Of a stretch of 64,000 bases of DNA, positions 18,146-28,810 are shown piece after piece. The stretch is from Actinoallomurus purpureus (GTDB lineage: Bacteria; Actinomycetota; Actinomycetes; Streptosporangiales; Streptosporangiaceae). Numbering within the stretch: position 1 is the first letter of the stretch; every line of letters starts with the position of its first letter. The stretch lies in assembly GCF_024055795.1 (NCBI RefSeq), contig NZ_JAMXMY010000013.1, positions 62,001-126,000 of the forward strand. Direction: 5' to 3'. The notes beneath the pieces were generated by a model. It was not told the origin of the DNA and searched no databases. It saw nothing but the letters and a program-made list of their open reading frames with translations. A program made the position numbers and the translations under genes.

Positions 18146-18167
18146 AGGTACGACGTGCTTCGTACCT
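18146..18167. promoter_or_regulatory. Palindromic operator copy 3 (SDR side)
   Basis: AGGTACGA-N6-TCGTACCT, with arms identical to copy 2, 85 bases before the SDR start codon. It is a likely binding site for the divergent ArsR-family protein. Confidence 0.8.
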
Positions 18168-18252
18168 TCTGGGTCGGGCTCACACACCCCAGCGAACGCG
18201 CCGAACCCGCTCTCCCGGAAACACTCCCGGGACTGATTTGCAAGGACTGGCC

Positions 18253-18993
18253 GTGGAACTGCAGAACAAGACCGCACTGATCACCGGCGCAAGCTCCGGC
18301 ATCGGTCGCGAGACCGCGAAACTGTTCGCCGCCGAGGGCGCCTCCGTCGTCGTGGCCGGACGCCGGGAGAACCTCCTGGTCGACCTGGTCGAGGAGATCC
18401 GGGGCGACGGCGGCACCGCCCGCTACGTCGTCGCCGACGTTAGCAACCTCGACGACGTGAACCGTCTCGCCGAGGAGGCGGGCGACGTGGACGTCCTGGT
18501 GAACAACGCGGGCGTCTTCCCGTTCGCCTTGACCGACGAGCAGACGGTCGAGAACTTCGACCTGCTGTTCAACACCAACGTGCGCGGCCCCTACTTCCTG
18601 ACCGCGGCGGTGGTGAAGAAGATGAAGGCCAAGGGATCGGGCAGCGTCATCGTGACCACCTCGATCGCCGGCATCGAGGGGATGGCCCATGCCGGCGTCT
18701 ACGGCGGTACGAAGGCAGCCCTGGCCTCCATCGTGAGGTCATGGGCGTCAGAGTTCGGAAAAGACGGTATCCGGGTCAACGCCGTGGCACCTGGCAACGT
18801 CCGCACTGACGCAGTGATCGACGTGCTCGGCGAGGAAGCGTTCGAGGAGTGGGGCCGCACCGGCAATCCCGTCGGGCGCCTCGGCGTACCCCGCGAGATC
18901 GCCGAGACGATTCTGTTCCTCGCCTCGCCACGCTCCAGCTACCTCACCGGCCAGGAGATCGCCGTCGACGGCGGCTACACCACCAGCGGCTGA
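18253..18993 (+). CDS. SDR-family oxidoreductase under ArsR-type control
   Basis: This is a 246-residue classical SDR (GTG start with AAGGA six bases upstream; a TTG at 18238 is less likely). It has TGASSGIGRETA near residue 10, NNAG near 83, an unusual VYGGTK active site with Tyr150 and Lys154, and the C-terminal SSYLTGQEIAVDGGYTTSG typical of 3-oxoacyl-ACP-reductase-like SDRs. The substrate is unknown. It has its own promoter region with two perfect operator palindromes. Confidence 0.9.
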   Translation: MELQNKTALITGASSGIGRETAKLFAAEGASVVVAGRRENLLVDLVEEIRGDGGTARYVVADVSNLDDVNRLAEEAGDVDVLVNNAGVFPFALTDEQTVENFDLLFNTNVRGPYFLTAAVVKKMKAKGSGSVIVTTSIAGIEGMAHAGVYGGTKAALASIVRSWASEFGKDGIRVNAVAPGNVRTDAVIDVLGEEAFEEWGRTGNPVGRLGVPREIAETILFLASPRSSYLTGQEIAVDGGYTTSG

Positions 18994-19129
18994 CCGCCCG
19001 TCAGCACCTGGGATCCCGAGGCCCGGCGCCCACCACGACCAGCGGGATCCCAAACCGCTGCGGCCGCAGCCAACCGAATCACCGCACTCGCGGGATATGC
19101 GCGGGATGGCCATGCCGGCGCCAACCTAT

Positions 19130-19156
19130 CCAGGTTCGAATCCTGGACCCGCCGCA
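19130..19156 (+). other. tRNA 3'-end-like fragment (T-arm and acceptor strand)
   Basis: CCAGG-TTCGAAT-CCTGG is a textbook T-arm, followed by a seven-base acceptor-like strand ACCCGCC and GCA. No matching GGCGGGT acceptor strand, D-arm or anticodon arm can be found at the right distance upstream, so this is a fragment. tRNA 3' ends of this kind are common attachment sites of integrative elements. Confidence 0.5.
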
Positions 19157-19166
19157 TCAGTGGGAG

Positions 19167-19201
19167 CAGCCCCTGAACAGCAGAGATGCGGTCAGGGGCT
19201 G
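19167..19201 (+). terminator. Hairpin after tRNA-like fragment
   Basis: Perfect 10-base arms CAGCCCCTGA / TCAGGGGCTG with a 15-base loop, followed by TCTCGCTTT. It looks like a tRNA-type terminator that has survived together with the tRNA fragment. Confidence 0.65.
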
Positions 19202-19260
19202 TCTCGCTTTCATGATCCCTGGCCCCGCTCGGGTCCGGGCGGCGACCGCAGGCCCGCTCC

Positions 19261-19797
19261 GCACGCCGGACACTTCTCGGCCGCACCGACCCGCCCGCCC
19301 CAATATTCACCGCGATCATCGACGAGGCCGCGCTCCGGCGCCCAATCGGCGGACCGGAGGTGATGCGCAGCCAGTTCCACGCACTCTTGGACGCCGCCCG
19401 GCGCCCGAATGTCACCTTGCGTGTGCTGCCGTACGCCGTCGGCGCGCATCCGGGCCTCGATGGGCCGTTCATCATCTTGAGTTTCCCGGAGCAACTGGCG
19501 CCGGAAGTGGCGTACGTCGAGACGAAGGGCGGCGACATCTACGCGGAAAGCGCTGGAGACGTCCGCCGGTTCAGGGTTGACTTCGAGAGCATTTCCGCTG
19601 CGGCGCTGGACCCGGAGCGATCGACGGAGTTCATCGCCGCCATCGCAGAGGAGTGGTCCAGTCTCATGCTGATCCCCGAGAAGGCCGTCCTGAGCCTGCC
19701 CTGGCGTAAGAGCAGCTGGAGCGGCAGCGGAAACGCGACGTGCGTGGAGGTCGCGCCCATCGTCTTCGAGCGCGTCTCTTCCGCCGGCGACCAGTAA
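19261..19797 (+). pseudogene. Remnant: DUF5753 part of an XRE regulator fused to a DUF397 start
   Basis: In one frame this stretch encodes the DUF5753 ligand domain (TDPPAPIFTAIIDEAALRRP, then MRSQFHALLDAA, LRVLPYAVGAHPGLDGPF, a YVETKGGDIY-type strand, and FIAAIAEEW). The N-terminal helix-turn-helix is missing, and the frame meets a stop at 19213. The frame then runs into a DUF397-like opening (WRKSSWSGSGNATCVEVA) that ends early. In actinomycetes XRE-DUF5753 and DUF397 genes are normally separate neighbours, so this is a truncated and fused relic. A GTG-ATG at 19360 could give a short protein, but function is doubtful. Confidence 0.7.
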
Positions 19798-19901
19798 CCC
19801 GCCAAGCGGAGAGGTCCCGGCGAACGCCGGGGCCTCGTCCAGTCCTGGAGTCAGAGTGCTGCGGTCGGTGCGTGTTGTCGTCGGCGGAGTGGTGGAGTTC
19901 G

Positions 19902-21566
19902 CTACATGTAGGGGTCCGGGCCGGCGAAGTATTTCCGGCCGGTGGGTGTCACCCAGACCAGCTGTCCTGGCTCCGGGTGCAGGAGTGTCCAGCCCGCTGA
20001 TGCCTTCAGCCGATGATGTTTGCGGCACAGTGGCGCGAGGTTGCACTCACACGTCACCCCGCCTTGGTCGTAGGGGATCGTGTGGTCGAGGTCGCATGCT
20101 TGTGCCGGTCTTCGGCAGGCGGGGAATCGGCACGTACGGTCGCGGGTCTCGACGATGTGACGCAGTGACTCCGGTGGCCGGTAGGTGCCCTGGATATTTC
20201 GTTTGTCTGGGTCGTTGGTCTGGCCGGTGCGGTGCTCGCGGCCGTGGTTCGTCGCCTGGCCGTCGGGTTGTGCGGTGATGAGGTCGGCCAGGGCCTGTGG
20301 GCGGGTCGCCTCGTCGCCGTCAGGAGGTGGCGGGATGTGGCCGTGGCCGATCGCGCGTCCGGCCGGGTCGATGACGGTGTAGCACCAGCGTCGCCCGGTG
20401 GCCGTGGCTGCGATCGCGCGTGCCATCGAGGCCGGGACCGCACCGTGGCCGCGAACCTCACCGGGCAGATCCGCCGTACCGAGCAGCGTGCCGATCGGCA
20501 CGATCAGATGGACCGTACCGGCGATGCCTTTCTTGGACGCCGGCCGGGACGCTCCAGGCGCGCGGAGATCGTCGAGATCTTCCGGCTGGTCGGCTGCGCG
20601 CATCTGCTGGTCAGTTCGATCGATGTCATCGGGCTCGTCGGTCGGTTCGGCGCCGAGTTGGTCGCCTGGCCGGCTGTTCACGGGTGGCCAGATGGGTGCG
20701 GGTCCGGTGCCCAGCAGCAGATCGAGGAAGACCTGGGCGCGCAGGAAGCCCAACGAATGCGGCGCACCGTCGGTCTTGAGCGCCCGAGCCAGCGCGGTGA
20801 TGCGGTTGTCGGCCGCCAGCGCCTGATCCGCGGGCAGGTCACGCCCGCACAGGTCGGCGGTGTGGTCATCGGTGGCCCGCACCTCGACACGACGACCGGC
20901 CTCGGCACGCGAGCTGCGCCGCTCGGCCGCGCCCGGATCGGCCTCGATCACCGCCCGCCGCACCGCACTGCGCAACTGCCCGGTCGTCTGCTCTGGCGCC
21001 TCGGGAAGCACACGCCGCTCCACTAGCCGCGCCGTCGCGCCGTCAACGAGGCCATCGACGGCACGAGCGATCACCCGCGCCTTGGCCTCATCGATCAGCC
21101 CCTGGCCAAGCGCCTCCATCGTGCCCGGCAGCTTGTCGGCCAGCGGGCAGGCCAGCTCAAGCAACCGCGCGGCACCCCAGCCCGTCAGCGTGAGCTCCAA
21201 CTGGATCTCTCCCACCGCCGACTCGAACGCCTCCACCCCGCCCCCACGCCGGGCGCGTTCTTCCAAGAACGTCGCCACCGCGGCCACCTCACCCGCCTTG
21301 GCCCATGCCCCCAACCGCCGCCACGCCCCGATCGCGGTCAGCAGACCATCGCCGTCCAGCCGCCCCGGATCCATCCCGGCCAGCGCCGCCGCCGACCCCG
21401 GACCCGGCGGAACCTGCAGATCCGAGGCATCAACGTCGAGGGCATCATCGAACCACAATACCGGCGCGGGCTCTTCGAGGAATTCCCCCGGCCACACGTA
21501 ACGCGGATCCCGATCCCATGCCGCGCCATTCATGAAAGAGGGAACGACGCTCACTTTCTGAGCCAC
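19902..21566 (-). CDS. DUF222 / HNH endonuclease (13E12-type) protein
   Basis: This 554-residue protein has an N-terminal-to-central DUF222 helical domain and a C-terminal HNH nuclease motif: CRFPACRRPAQACDLDHTIP, then GGVTCECNLAPLCRKHHRLK. Metal-ligand Cys and His residues are visible. I chose GTG 21566 because AAAGGAGGT sits five bases upstream; 30 more codons are open upstream without support. Such genes are repeated in actinomycete genomes and are thought to be mobile or repetitive elements. It is flanked on both sides by XRE/DUF5753 remnants, which suggests an unstable insertion region. Confidence 0.85.
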   Translation of the reverse strand: MAQKVSVVPSFMNGAAWDRDPRYVWPGEFLEEPAPVLWFDDALDVDASDLQVPPGPGSAAALAGMDPGRLDGDGLLTAIGAWRRLGAWAKAGEVAAVATFLEERARRGGGVEAFESAVGEIQLELTLTGWGAARLLELACPLADKLPGTMEALGQGLIDEAKARVIARAVDGLVDGATARLVERRVLPEAPEQTTGQLRSAVRRAVIEADPGAAERRSSRAEAGRRVEVRATDDHTADLCGRDLPADQALAADNRITALARALKTDGAPHSLGFLRAQVFLDLLLGTGPAPIWPPVNSRPGDQLGAEPTDEPDDIDRTDQQMRAADQPEDLDDLRAPGASRPASKKGIAGTVHLIVPIGTLLGTADLPGEVRGHGAVPASMARAIAATATGRRWCYTVIDPAGRAIGHGHIPPPPDGDEATRPQALADLITAQPDGQATNHGREHRTGQTNDPDKRNIQGTYRPPESLRHIVETRDRTCRFPACRRPAQACDLDHTIPYDQGGVTCECNLAPLCRKHHRLKASAGWTLLHPEPGQLVWVTPTGRKYFAGPDPYM

Positions 21567-21656
21567 GCCGTACCTCCTTTTGGTCCCGCTCCAATAGCCT
21601 CTGATTATCGAACATGCTATCGCAAGATCGCCGCTAGGCGATAAGCTATATCGCAC

Positions 21657-22096
21657 AAATCAGGACAAGCCAAAAAGTCGACACAGGAAATTGGAAGCAG
21701 CGCGGAGGTGCTGTCCGGTTTCGGTCCGGTTAGGAGTTGGATGGCGGCTGTTCGCGATTCTTCAGTTCCCGAACGAGGTTGATCAGGACGCCACCTACGT
21801 CGATACGTTCGCGGGTGGAGACTGTACGGTCAACCGGACACGCCCGAACCCGGACCCCGGCTGGGATGAGCGACCACCGGTTCTAAAGTCTAGCGGGGCC
21901 GGCATTCGGTGATCAGATGACGCTTTCGACGTTCGGCCCCAGAGCCGGTGCGGCAGGCGATGGCAGCTCCGGCCGTACGCCGACGGTCGTGTCGTGCTCA
22001 CCTGGCCGTACGGTCCGTCGGCGGCTCCCGTGAAGTTCCTGTTACATCCGTGATCAGCCCGTTCCCAGTGAGCCCGGGGCGGGTTAGCGTCCGTAT
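21657..22096. other. Gap upstream of urease genes with a regulator remnant
   Basis: These 440 bases separate the DUF222-HNH gene from ureA. A DUF5753-like relic occupies 21751-21819. The last 200 bases before ureA must hold the urease promoter. No other gene is supported. Confidence 0.5.
21751..21819 (+). pseudogene. DUF5753-domain fragment
   Basis: One frame reads FAILQFPNEVDQDATYVDTF followed by AGG, close to the strand FPDPxDPDVVYVDTxAGG of XRE-family DUF5753 regulators. No start, helix-turn-helix or downstream domain is attached. It appears to be a short relic of a second such regulator, different from the one at 19.3 kb. Confidence 0.55.
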
Positions 22097-22399
22097 GTGC
22101 TGATCACTCCACACGAGCAGGAGCGGCTGCTGATCCATGTGGCGGCCGGCCTCGCCCGCGACCGGCGTGCCCGCGGGTTGCGGCTCAACCACCCCGAGGC
22201 GACCGCGGTCATCGCCGCGTACGTGCTGGAGGGCGCCCGCGACGGGCGGAGCGTCGCCGATCTCATGGAGGCCGGGCGCACCGTGCTCACCCGCGAGGAC
22301 GTCATGGAGGGGATCCCGGAGATGATCGACTCCGTGCAGGTCGAGGCGACCTTCCCCGACGGCACCAAGCTCGTCACCGTCCACCGGCCGATCCCGTGA
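22097..22399 (+). CDS. ureA: Urease gamma subunit
   Basis: This 100-residue urease gamma subunit starts [20 protein letters not shown] and contains [21 protein letters not shown], then [21 protein letters not shown]. Length is standard. The GTG start lacks a clear ribosome site (GCGTCCGTAT precedes it), so translation may be leaderless or weakly initiated. First gene of ureABCFGD. Cytoplasmic nickel enzyme splitting urea into ammonia and carbamate. Likely fed by allantoicase. Confidence 0.96.
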   Translation: MLITPHEQERLLIHVAAGLARDRRARGLRLNHPEATAVIAAYVLEGARDGRSVADLMEAGRTVLTREDVMEGIPEMIDSVQVEATFPDGTKLVTVHRPIP

Positions 22400-22466
22400 C
22401 GCCCCCTCGCCCGAGGTGGGGAGCCCACGCCGTCCTACCCGGAGGAGAGAACAGGGTGAGGCCCAG

Positions 22467-22761
22467 ATGAGCGCCGGTTCCGTCCCGGGCGAGATCGTGA
22501 CCGGGGACGGCGCGGTGGAGCTGAACCCCGGCCGTCCGCGTACGACGATCACGGTCGTCAACACCGGGGACCGGCCGGTGCAGGTCGGCTCGCACTATCA
22601 CTTCGCGCAGGCCAACGACGCGCTCGACTTCGACCGGGAGGCAGCGCGCGGCCACCGGCTCGACGTGCCCGCGGGTACCGCCGTGCGGTTCGAGCCGGGG
22701 ATCGCGCGCGAGGTGTCGCTGGTGCCCTTCGCCGGGCGCGCGGTCGTACCGGGGCTGCGCC

Positions 22762-22769
<8 letters not shown>
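22467..22769 (+). CDS. ureB: Urease beta subunit
   Basis: This 100-residue beta subunit has [37 protein letters not shown] and [25 protein letters not shown], all family signatures. ATG 22467 is used; the preceding AGGGTGAGG region may serve as ribosome site. Its stop overlaps the ureC start by eight bases. Confidence 0.96.
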
Positions 22770-24459
<1,690 letters not shown>

Positions 24460-24469
24460 TGGACCGCTG

Positions 24470-25198
24470 ATGGACGCCGCCCTGCTGCTGCTCGCCGACT
24501 CGCGGCTTCCCGCCGGTGGGCACGCGCACTCCGGCGGCCTCGAGACGGCCGCCGCGACCGGCGTCGTCCGCGACCTGGCCACACTCGCCGCATTCCTGCA
24601 TGGCCGGCTCGCGACCACGGGCCTCGTCACGGCGGGCCTGGCGGCGGCCGCCTGCGCGTACGCACGCGAGTACGCGGCGCGGGTACGGCCCGACGCGGGT
24701 GCCGGCACGCCGTCCACGGGAGCGTCACCGGGTGACCTCGCGGACTGGGCCGGGCTCGACGCCGAGGCGGACGCGCGCACCCCGTCGCCCGCGCAGCGCC
24801 GGGCCTCGCGGGCGCAGGGGCGGGCGCTGCTGCGCGTCGCCCGTGCCACCTGGCCCGGTCCCGTTCTGGAGACCCTGGCCGCTGCGTCCGGAGGCCCGCA
24901 CCATCCAGTCGCGCTCGGCGCCGTGGTCGCCGCCGCGGGCGGCGCTCCGGAACGGGCGGCGCAGATCGCGGCGTACGGCTCGGTGACCGGTCCGGCCTCG
25001 GCGGCGGTCCGCCTGCTCGGGCTCGATCCCCTCGGCGTGCACCGGGTGCTCGCAGGCCTCGCCGGACGGATCGACGCCGTCGCGGAGGAGGCGGCCGAGG
25101 CCGTACGCGCCGGTGATCTGCCCGCGGCGTCCGCGCCCGCGCTGGACGTGTTCGCCGAGCTTCACCAGCAGGCCGAGCTGCGCCTGTTCGAATCCTGA
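24470..25198 (+). CDS. ureF: Urease accessory protein UreF
   Basis: This 242-residue helical protein opens [21 protein letters not shown], the UreF signature, with later [17 protein letters not shown]. It bridges UreD and UreG in the activation complex. It is longer in the middle by an Ala/Arg-rich insert (about residues 60-115) compared with enterobacterial UreF, as is common in actinomycetes. The start is ATG 24470, ten bases after ureC. Confidence 0.92.
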   Translation: MDAALLLLADSRLPAGGHAHSGGLETAAATGVVRDLATLAAFLHGRLATTGLVTAGLAAAACAYAREYAARVRPDAGAGTPSTGASPGDLADWAGLDAEADARTPSPAQRRASRAQGRALLRVARATWPGPVLETLAAASGGPHHPVALGAVVAAAGGAPERAAQIAAYGSVTGPASAAVRLLGLDPLGVHRVLAGLAGRIDAVAEEAAEAVRAGDLPAASAPALDVFAELHQQAELRLFES

Positions 25199-25212
25199 GA
25201 TCGGAGGCCACT

Positions 25213-25866
25213 TTGGGACTGGACCACAGCCACGACCCGCACGAGCCGCGGTCGCACCGCGCCCTGCGGCTCGGCGTCGGCGGCCCGGTCGGCAGCGGCA
25301 AGACCGCCCTGGTCGCCGCGCTGTGCCGCCTGCTCCGCGACGAGGTCGCGCTGGCCGTCGTCACGAACGACATCTACACGACCGAGGACGCCGACTTCCT
25401 GCGCCGGAACGGCGTGCTGGACGACGACCGGATCGCGGCCGTCCGCACCGGCTGCTGCCCGCACACGGCGATCCGCGACGACATCTCCGCCAACCTCGAC
25501 GCCGTCGAGGCGCTGGAAGACCGGCATGGCCCGCTCGACCTGGTGATCGTGGAGAGTGGCGGCGACAACCTCACCGCGACGTTCAGCCGCGGGCTGGTCG
25601 ACCGGCAGATCTTCGTCCTCGATGTGTCCGGCGGCGACAAGGTCCCCCGCAAGGGCGGCCCGGGCGTCACCACTGCGGACCTGCTGGTGATCAACAAGAC
25701 CGACCTCGCGCCGTTGGTCGGCGCCGACCTGACCGTCATGGCGCGCGACGCCGAACGCGTGCGGGCCGGCCTGCCGATCGCCTTCACCTCGCTGCGGGAA
25801 CGCCCGGACGTCCCGGAGGTGACCGCCTGGGTCCGCTCCGCCCTCGCCGAACGCGCCCCCGCGTGA
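25213..25866 (+). CDS. ureG: Urease accessory GTPase UreG
   Basis: This 217-residue SIMIBI GTPase has P-loop [14 protein letters not shown], the nickel-binding CPH-type motif in [43 protein letters not shown] and the G4 motif INKTDLAP. The TTG start at 25213 is preceded by GGAGG. It supplies nickel to urease with GTP hydrolysis. Its stop overlaps the ureD GTG. Confidence 0.96.
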   Translation: MGLDHSHDPHEPRSHRALRLGVGGPVGSGKTALVAALCRLLRDEVALAVVTNDIYTTEDADFLRRNGVLDDDRIAAVRTGCCPHTAIRDDISANLDAVEALEDRHGPLDLVIVESGGDNLTATFSRGLVDRQIFVLDVSGGDKVPRKGGPGVTTADLLVINKTDLAPLVGADLTVMARDAERVRAGLPIAFTSLRERPDVPEVTAWVRSALAERAPA

Positions 25867-26642
25867 GTCTCGCCGCGCGGGCCCGCACGGCCGTTCCCAC
25901 GGACACCGGCCGGGGCGCGGGTGCGGACGGGCACACCGGTTTCGCGGCGCGCGCGGCCGTACGCGCCGAGCGCGGCCCCGGCGGGCGGACCCGGATCACG
26001 CGGTTGCGGTCGGACGGCCCGCTCGCGCTGCGCGAGTCCGGTGACTCGGTCTACCTGGTCGGCGCGGGGGCGGGGCCGCTCGGCGGCGACGACCTGGAGC
26101 TGACGATCGAGGTCGGCCCGGGGGCGCGGCTCGACCTCCGCTCGGCCGCGGCGGCGCTCGTTCTGCCGGGACGCCGGGACGCCGGGACGTCACGCCTGAT
26201 CGTACGAGCCGACGTCGCGGCCGGAGGGCGGCTCGTGTTCGCCCCCGAACCCACGATCGCCGCAGCCGGCTGCGACCACCACGCGCTGGCGGAGGTCACT
26301 CTCGACGAAGGCGCGGAGCTGGTGTGGCGGGAGGAGATCGTCCTCGGCCGCCACGATGAACCTCCAGGGCGCTACGTCAGCCGGTTCGACGTCACGGCGG
26401 GCACGGTGCCGCTGCTCCGCCACGAACTGCGGATCGACGAGGACGCCACGAGCGGCGCCGTGCTCGGCGACGCGGGGGCCGTCGGCACCCTGCTGATCAC
26501 CGGCGTCACCGCGGAGCCGTACGCCGACGAAGGGCTGGCCGTGCTGCCGCTCGCCGGCCCCGGCGTCCTGGTGACGGCGATGGCCGCCGACACCGTACGG
26601 CTGCGGGAGCGATTGGAACGGGGCCGCCGCCTCTTCACCTGA
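25863..26642 (+). CDS. ureD: Urease accessory protein UreD
   Basis: This is a UreD/UreH-type scaffold of about 259 residues with [39 protein letters not shown], an [11 protein letters not shown] segment and the [20 protein letters not shown] region. GTG 25863 overlaps the ureG stop. It binds apo-urease for nickel insertion. No ureE follows, which is usual for actinomycete urease operons of order ABCFGD. Confidence 0.9.
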   Translation: MSLAARARTAVPTDTGRGAGADGHTGFAARAAVRAERGPGGRTRITRLRSDGPLALRESGDSVYLVGAGAGPLGGDDLELTIEVGPGARLDLRSAAAALVLPGRRDAGTSRLIVRADVAAGGRLVFAPEPTIAAAGCDHHALAEVTLDEGAELVWREEIVLGRHDEPPGRYVSRFDVTAGTVPLLRHELRIDEDATSGAVLGDAGAVGTLLITGVTAEPYADEGLAVLPLAGPGVLVTAMAADTVRLRERLERGRRLFT

Positions 26643-26741
26643 CGCGCAGCCCTCCGACCGGCCCGGCGAGCGCCTACTTGCGCGTGAAACGCGGGCGGGC
26701 ACCTGCCGAGCGTCCCGAAGAGCACTTCGTACCGGGAAGGG

Positions 26742-28253
26742 TCAGCGGCCGGTGACGCGGTGGGCGGCGGTGGCCAGGAGCAGGGCGGCGTGCACGTCGG
26801 GATCGGTGACCGTGTGGCCGAGCAGTGCCTCGATGCGTTGCAGGCGCTGGTAGAACGACTGGCGGCGCAGGTGGAGCACTGCCGCCGTCCGGGTGGCGCT
26901 GCAGCCGTGCAGCAGGAATGTCTCCAGGGTGCGCACCAGGTCCGTACGGTGCGCGGCGTCCCACTCCACGAGCGGGCCGATGGTGTGGCGGACCAGGTGG
27001 TCGAGGTGGCCGCTCCCGCCGTGGCGAGTGAGTTCCAGGTCGAGCGCGATGGAGCGCGCGCTGATCAGGCGGGAGCCGGGCCGCAGGTCCAGAGCGGCCC
27101 GGGCGTCGCGCAGCGAACCGCCGAGTTCGCCGACCTCGGTCGCTGGATGTCCGACGGCGATCCGCACCTGCGGCGCGCTCAGCCGGCGGAGAGCCTCGTC
27201 GAGCGCCTGCTGCGCCGCACCCACGACGTCGCCGACACTACGGGGGACGGCGAGGACGCCCAGGACGAGCCGGGACACCCGGCCGCGCAGCGCGGGCGTG
27301 TGCAGGATCCGGGCGGCGCGGTCGATGACGGCCAGCGCGGCCGCGGTCTCCAGCGCGTCGGCGGCGAGCCCGATGAGCAGGTGATCCGCCGCCGGGCGGA
27401 AGCCCGCCAGCGCCGCCCGTACCGACGACTCGGCCCGGCCTTCGGCGGTGCCCTCCAGAAGGTCGGTGAGGAGGGCGGCGGCCAGCCGGTCGGGTTCGCG
27501 CGGCGGGTCGCCGGTGCGCAGCATCGCCAGCGCCAGCGCGACCGTGGTCCGCTCCAGCGCCACCGCCAGGTCCTCGGCGGGCAGTGGAGAGCCCGGCCCG
27601 GCGATCAGCCGTCCCCACGTCGTCCCCAGCACGGTGACCGGAGCCTCGGCCAGCGGGGTCTCCGCGGCCCGCCACGCCTCGCGGTCGCCGGCGACGCCGT
27701 GCGCGGCGACCAGCGCTCCGTTGTCGGCGACCAGGATCAACGGCCCGCCCACCACCCCGGCGGCGGCCGCGAGAAGCCCGGGGACGCCGATGCCCGCGAT
27801 CAGGACGTCGTTGAGCGCGCGGCTGATGGAATCGCCCAGCCGCAGCCGGTGGCCCGCCTGGTCGACGATGCGGGTGTTGGCGACCTCGGCGATCCGGCTG
27901 AAGGGGACGACGGCGTTCAGGGTGATGAACGGCAGTGCCTGCCGGCGGGCCTCGGCCACGAGTTCGCCCGGCGCCTCGGGGAACGTCCGGCCGAGCTCCA
28001 GCGCGACCCCGGCGACGTCGCGTTCGGCGATCTCACGGAGGTAGTGCCGCCGCGCTCCGGCGTCGGTGCCCGCCAGGCCGAGACCGGTGGTCAGCAGCAG
28101 TTCGCCGCCGGTCAGCAGCGGGCCGATCTCGTAGATCTCGCTCGAGTGCACCCAGCGGACGATGCGGTCGAGCGCAGTCTCGCCGGCGAGCACCACGGGG
28201 TGGGCCTCGCGCATCACGTCGAACGCGAGGATCTCCCGGAGCGTAAGGGCCAT
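26742..28253 (-). CDS. PucR-family transcriptional regulator (second copy)
   Basis: This 503-residue protein has the architecture of the PucR at 6.3 kb: an N-terminal PucR domain (MALTLREILAFDVMREAHPVVL, IVRWVHSSEIYEIGPLLTGGELLLTTGLGL in sense) and a C-terminal helix-turn-helix (HGCSATRTAAVLHLRRQSFYQR near 460). ATG 28253 has AGGAGAGG upstream; 20 upstream codons are open but unsupported. It is divergent from the deaminase/oxygenase/permease genes, which it probably controls. The two PucR proteins are clearly diverged, so they likely sense different nucleobase metabolites. Confidence 0.9.
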   Translation of the reverse strand: MALTLREILAFDVMREAHPVVLAGETALDRIVRWVHSSEIYEIGPLLTGGELLLTTGLGLAGTDAGARRHYLREIAERDVAGVALELGRTFPEAPGELVAEARRQALPFITLNAVVPFSRIAEVANTRIVDQAGHRLRLGDSISRALNDVLIAGIGVPGLLAAAAGVVGGPLILVADNGALVAAHGVAGDREAWRAAETPLAEAPVTVLGTTWGRLIAGPGSPLPAEDLAVALERTTVALALAMLRTGDPPREPDRLAAALLTDLLEGTAEGRAESSVRAALAGFRPAADHLLIGLAADALETAAALAVIDRAARILHTPALRGRVSRLVLGVLAVPRSVGDVVGAAQQALDEALRRLSAPQVRIAVGHPATEVGELGGSLRDARAALDLRPGSRLISARSIALDLELTRHGGSGHLDHLVRHTIGPLVEWDAAHRTDLVRTLETFLLHGCSATRTAAVLHLRRQSFYQRLQRIEALLGHTVTDPDVHAALLLATAAHRVTGR

Positions 28254-28348
28254 CACACCCTCTCCTGACGGATCGTCCAGTTCAGAGGCCAATAGTACGG
28301 ACGTCATGTCCATTCCCCTTCCCGGGGTCGCCCGGCGATAGTGGGCCC
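28254..28348. promoter_or_regulatory. Divergent promoter region, second pucR-type gene / deaminase
   Basis: This 95-base gap has the ribosome site of the PucR gene at its left. A small palindromic motif GGAC-GTCAT-GTCC at 28302-28314 is a possible operator, but it is short and not repeated. Confidence 0.4.
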
Positions 28349-28810
28349 ATGACCAGTGATGTCGTCGATGACGCGGCGATGCTGAGCGTCGCGCTGGAGG
28401 AGGCGCGCGCCGGGTATGCCGAGGGCGGCGTCCCGGTCGGGGCCGCGCTGTTCGGCGCCGACGGACGGCTGCTCGGGCGCGGGCACAACCGGCGGGTGCA
28501 GGACGACGACCCGTCGACGCACGGAGAGACCGCGGCGTTCCGCGCGGCCGGCCGGCAGTCCACGTACCGCGGTACCACCATGGCCACGACGCTGTCGCCG
28601 TGCTGGTACTGCAGCGGGCTGATCCTGCAGTTCGGCATATCCCGGGTGGTCGTCGGCGAGGCGCGGACGTTCGAGGGCCACCACCAGTGGCTGGCCGGGC
28701 ACGGTGTCGAGGTCGTCGTGCTCGACGACCCGGAGTGCGCCGAGCTGATGACCGCCTTCATCAAGGAACACCCCGACATCTGGAACGAGGACATCGGAGA
28801 GAGCTCATGA
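28349..28810 (+). CDS. Cytosine deaminase-like nucleoside/nucleobase deaminase
   Basis: This 153-residue zinc deaminase of the CDA/Fcy1 fold has GYAEGGVPVGAALF, the catalytic THGETAAFR (zinc His and proton-shuttle Glu) and SPCWYCSGLIL (two zinc Cys). The C-terminal MTAFIKEHPDIWNEDIGE resembles yeast-type cytosine deaminase (WxEDIG ending). It probably converts cytosine to uracil; tRNA-specific or guanine deaminase is less likely given the context of an NCS1 cytosine/purine permease two genes downstream. Its stop overlaps the next start (ATGA). Confidence 0.85.
   Translation: MTSDVVDDAAMLSVALEEARAGYAEGGVPVGAALFGADGRLLGRGHNRRVQDDDPSTHGETAAFRAAGRQSTYRGTTMATTLSPCWYCSGLILQFGISRVVVGEARTFEGHHQWLAGHGVEVVVLDDPECAELMTAFIKEHPDIWNEDIGESS

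Larger units (their letters stand above)
17892..18252. promoter_or_regulatory. Divergent intergenic region between arsR-type gene and SDR
   Basis: These 361 bases carry no gene that I can support. The right half contains the two perfect operator copies. The left half has no obvious structure. It must contain both promoters. Confidence 0.6.

Noticed and set aside
19085-19156. Complete tRNA gene
   Set aside because: Only the T-arm and 3' strand are convincing. The best 5' pairing (GCGGG near 19090) leaves too few bases and no D or anticodon arm.
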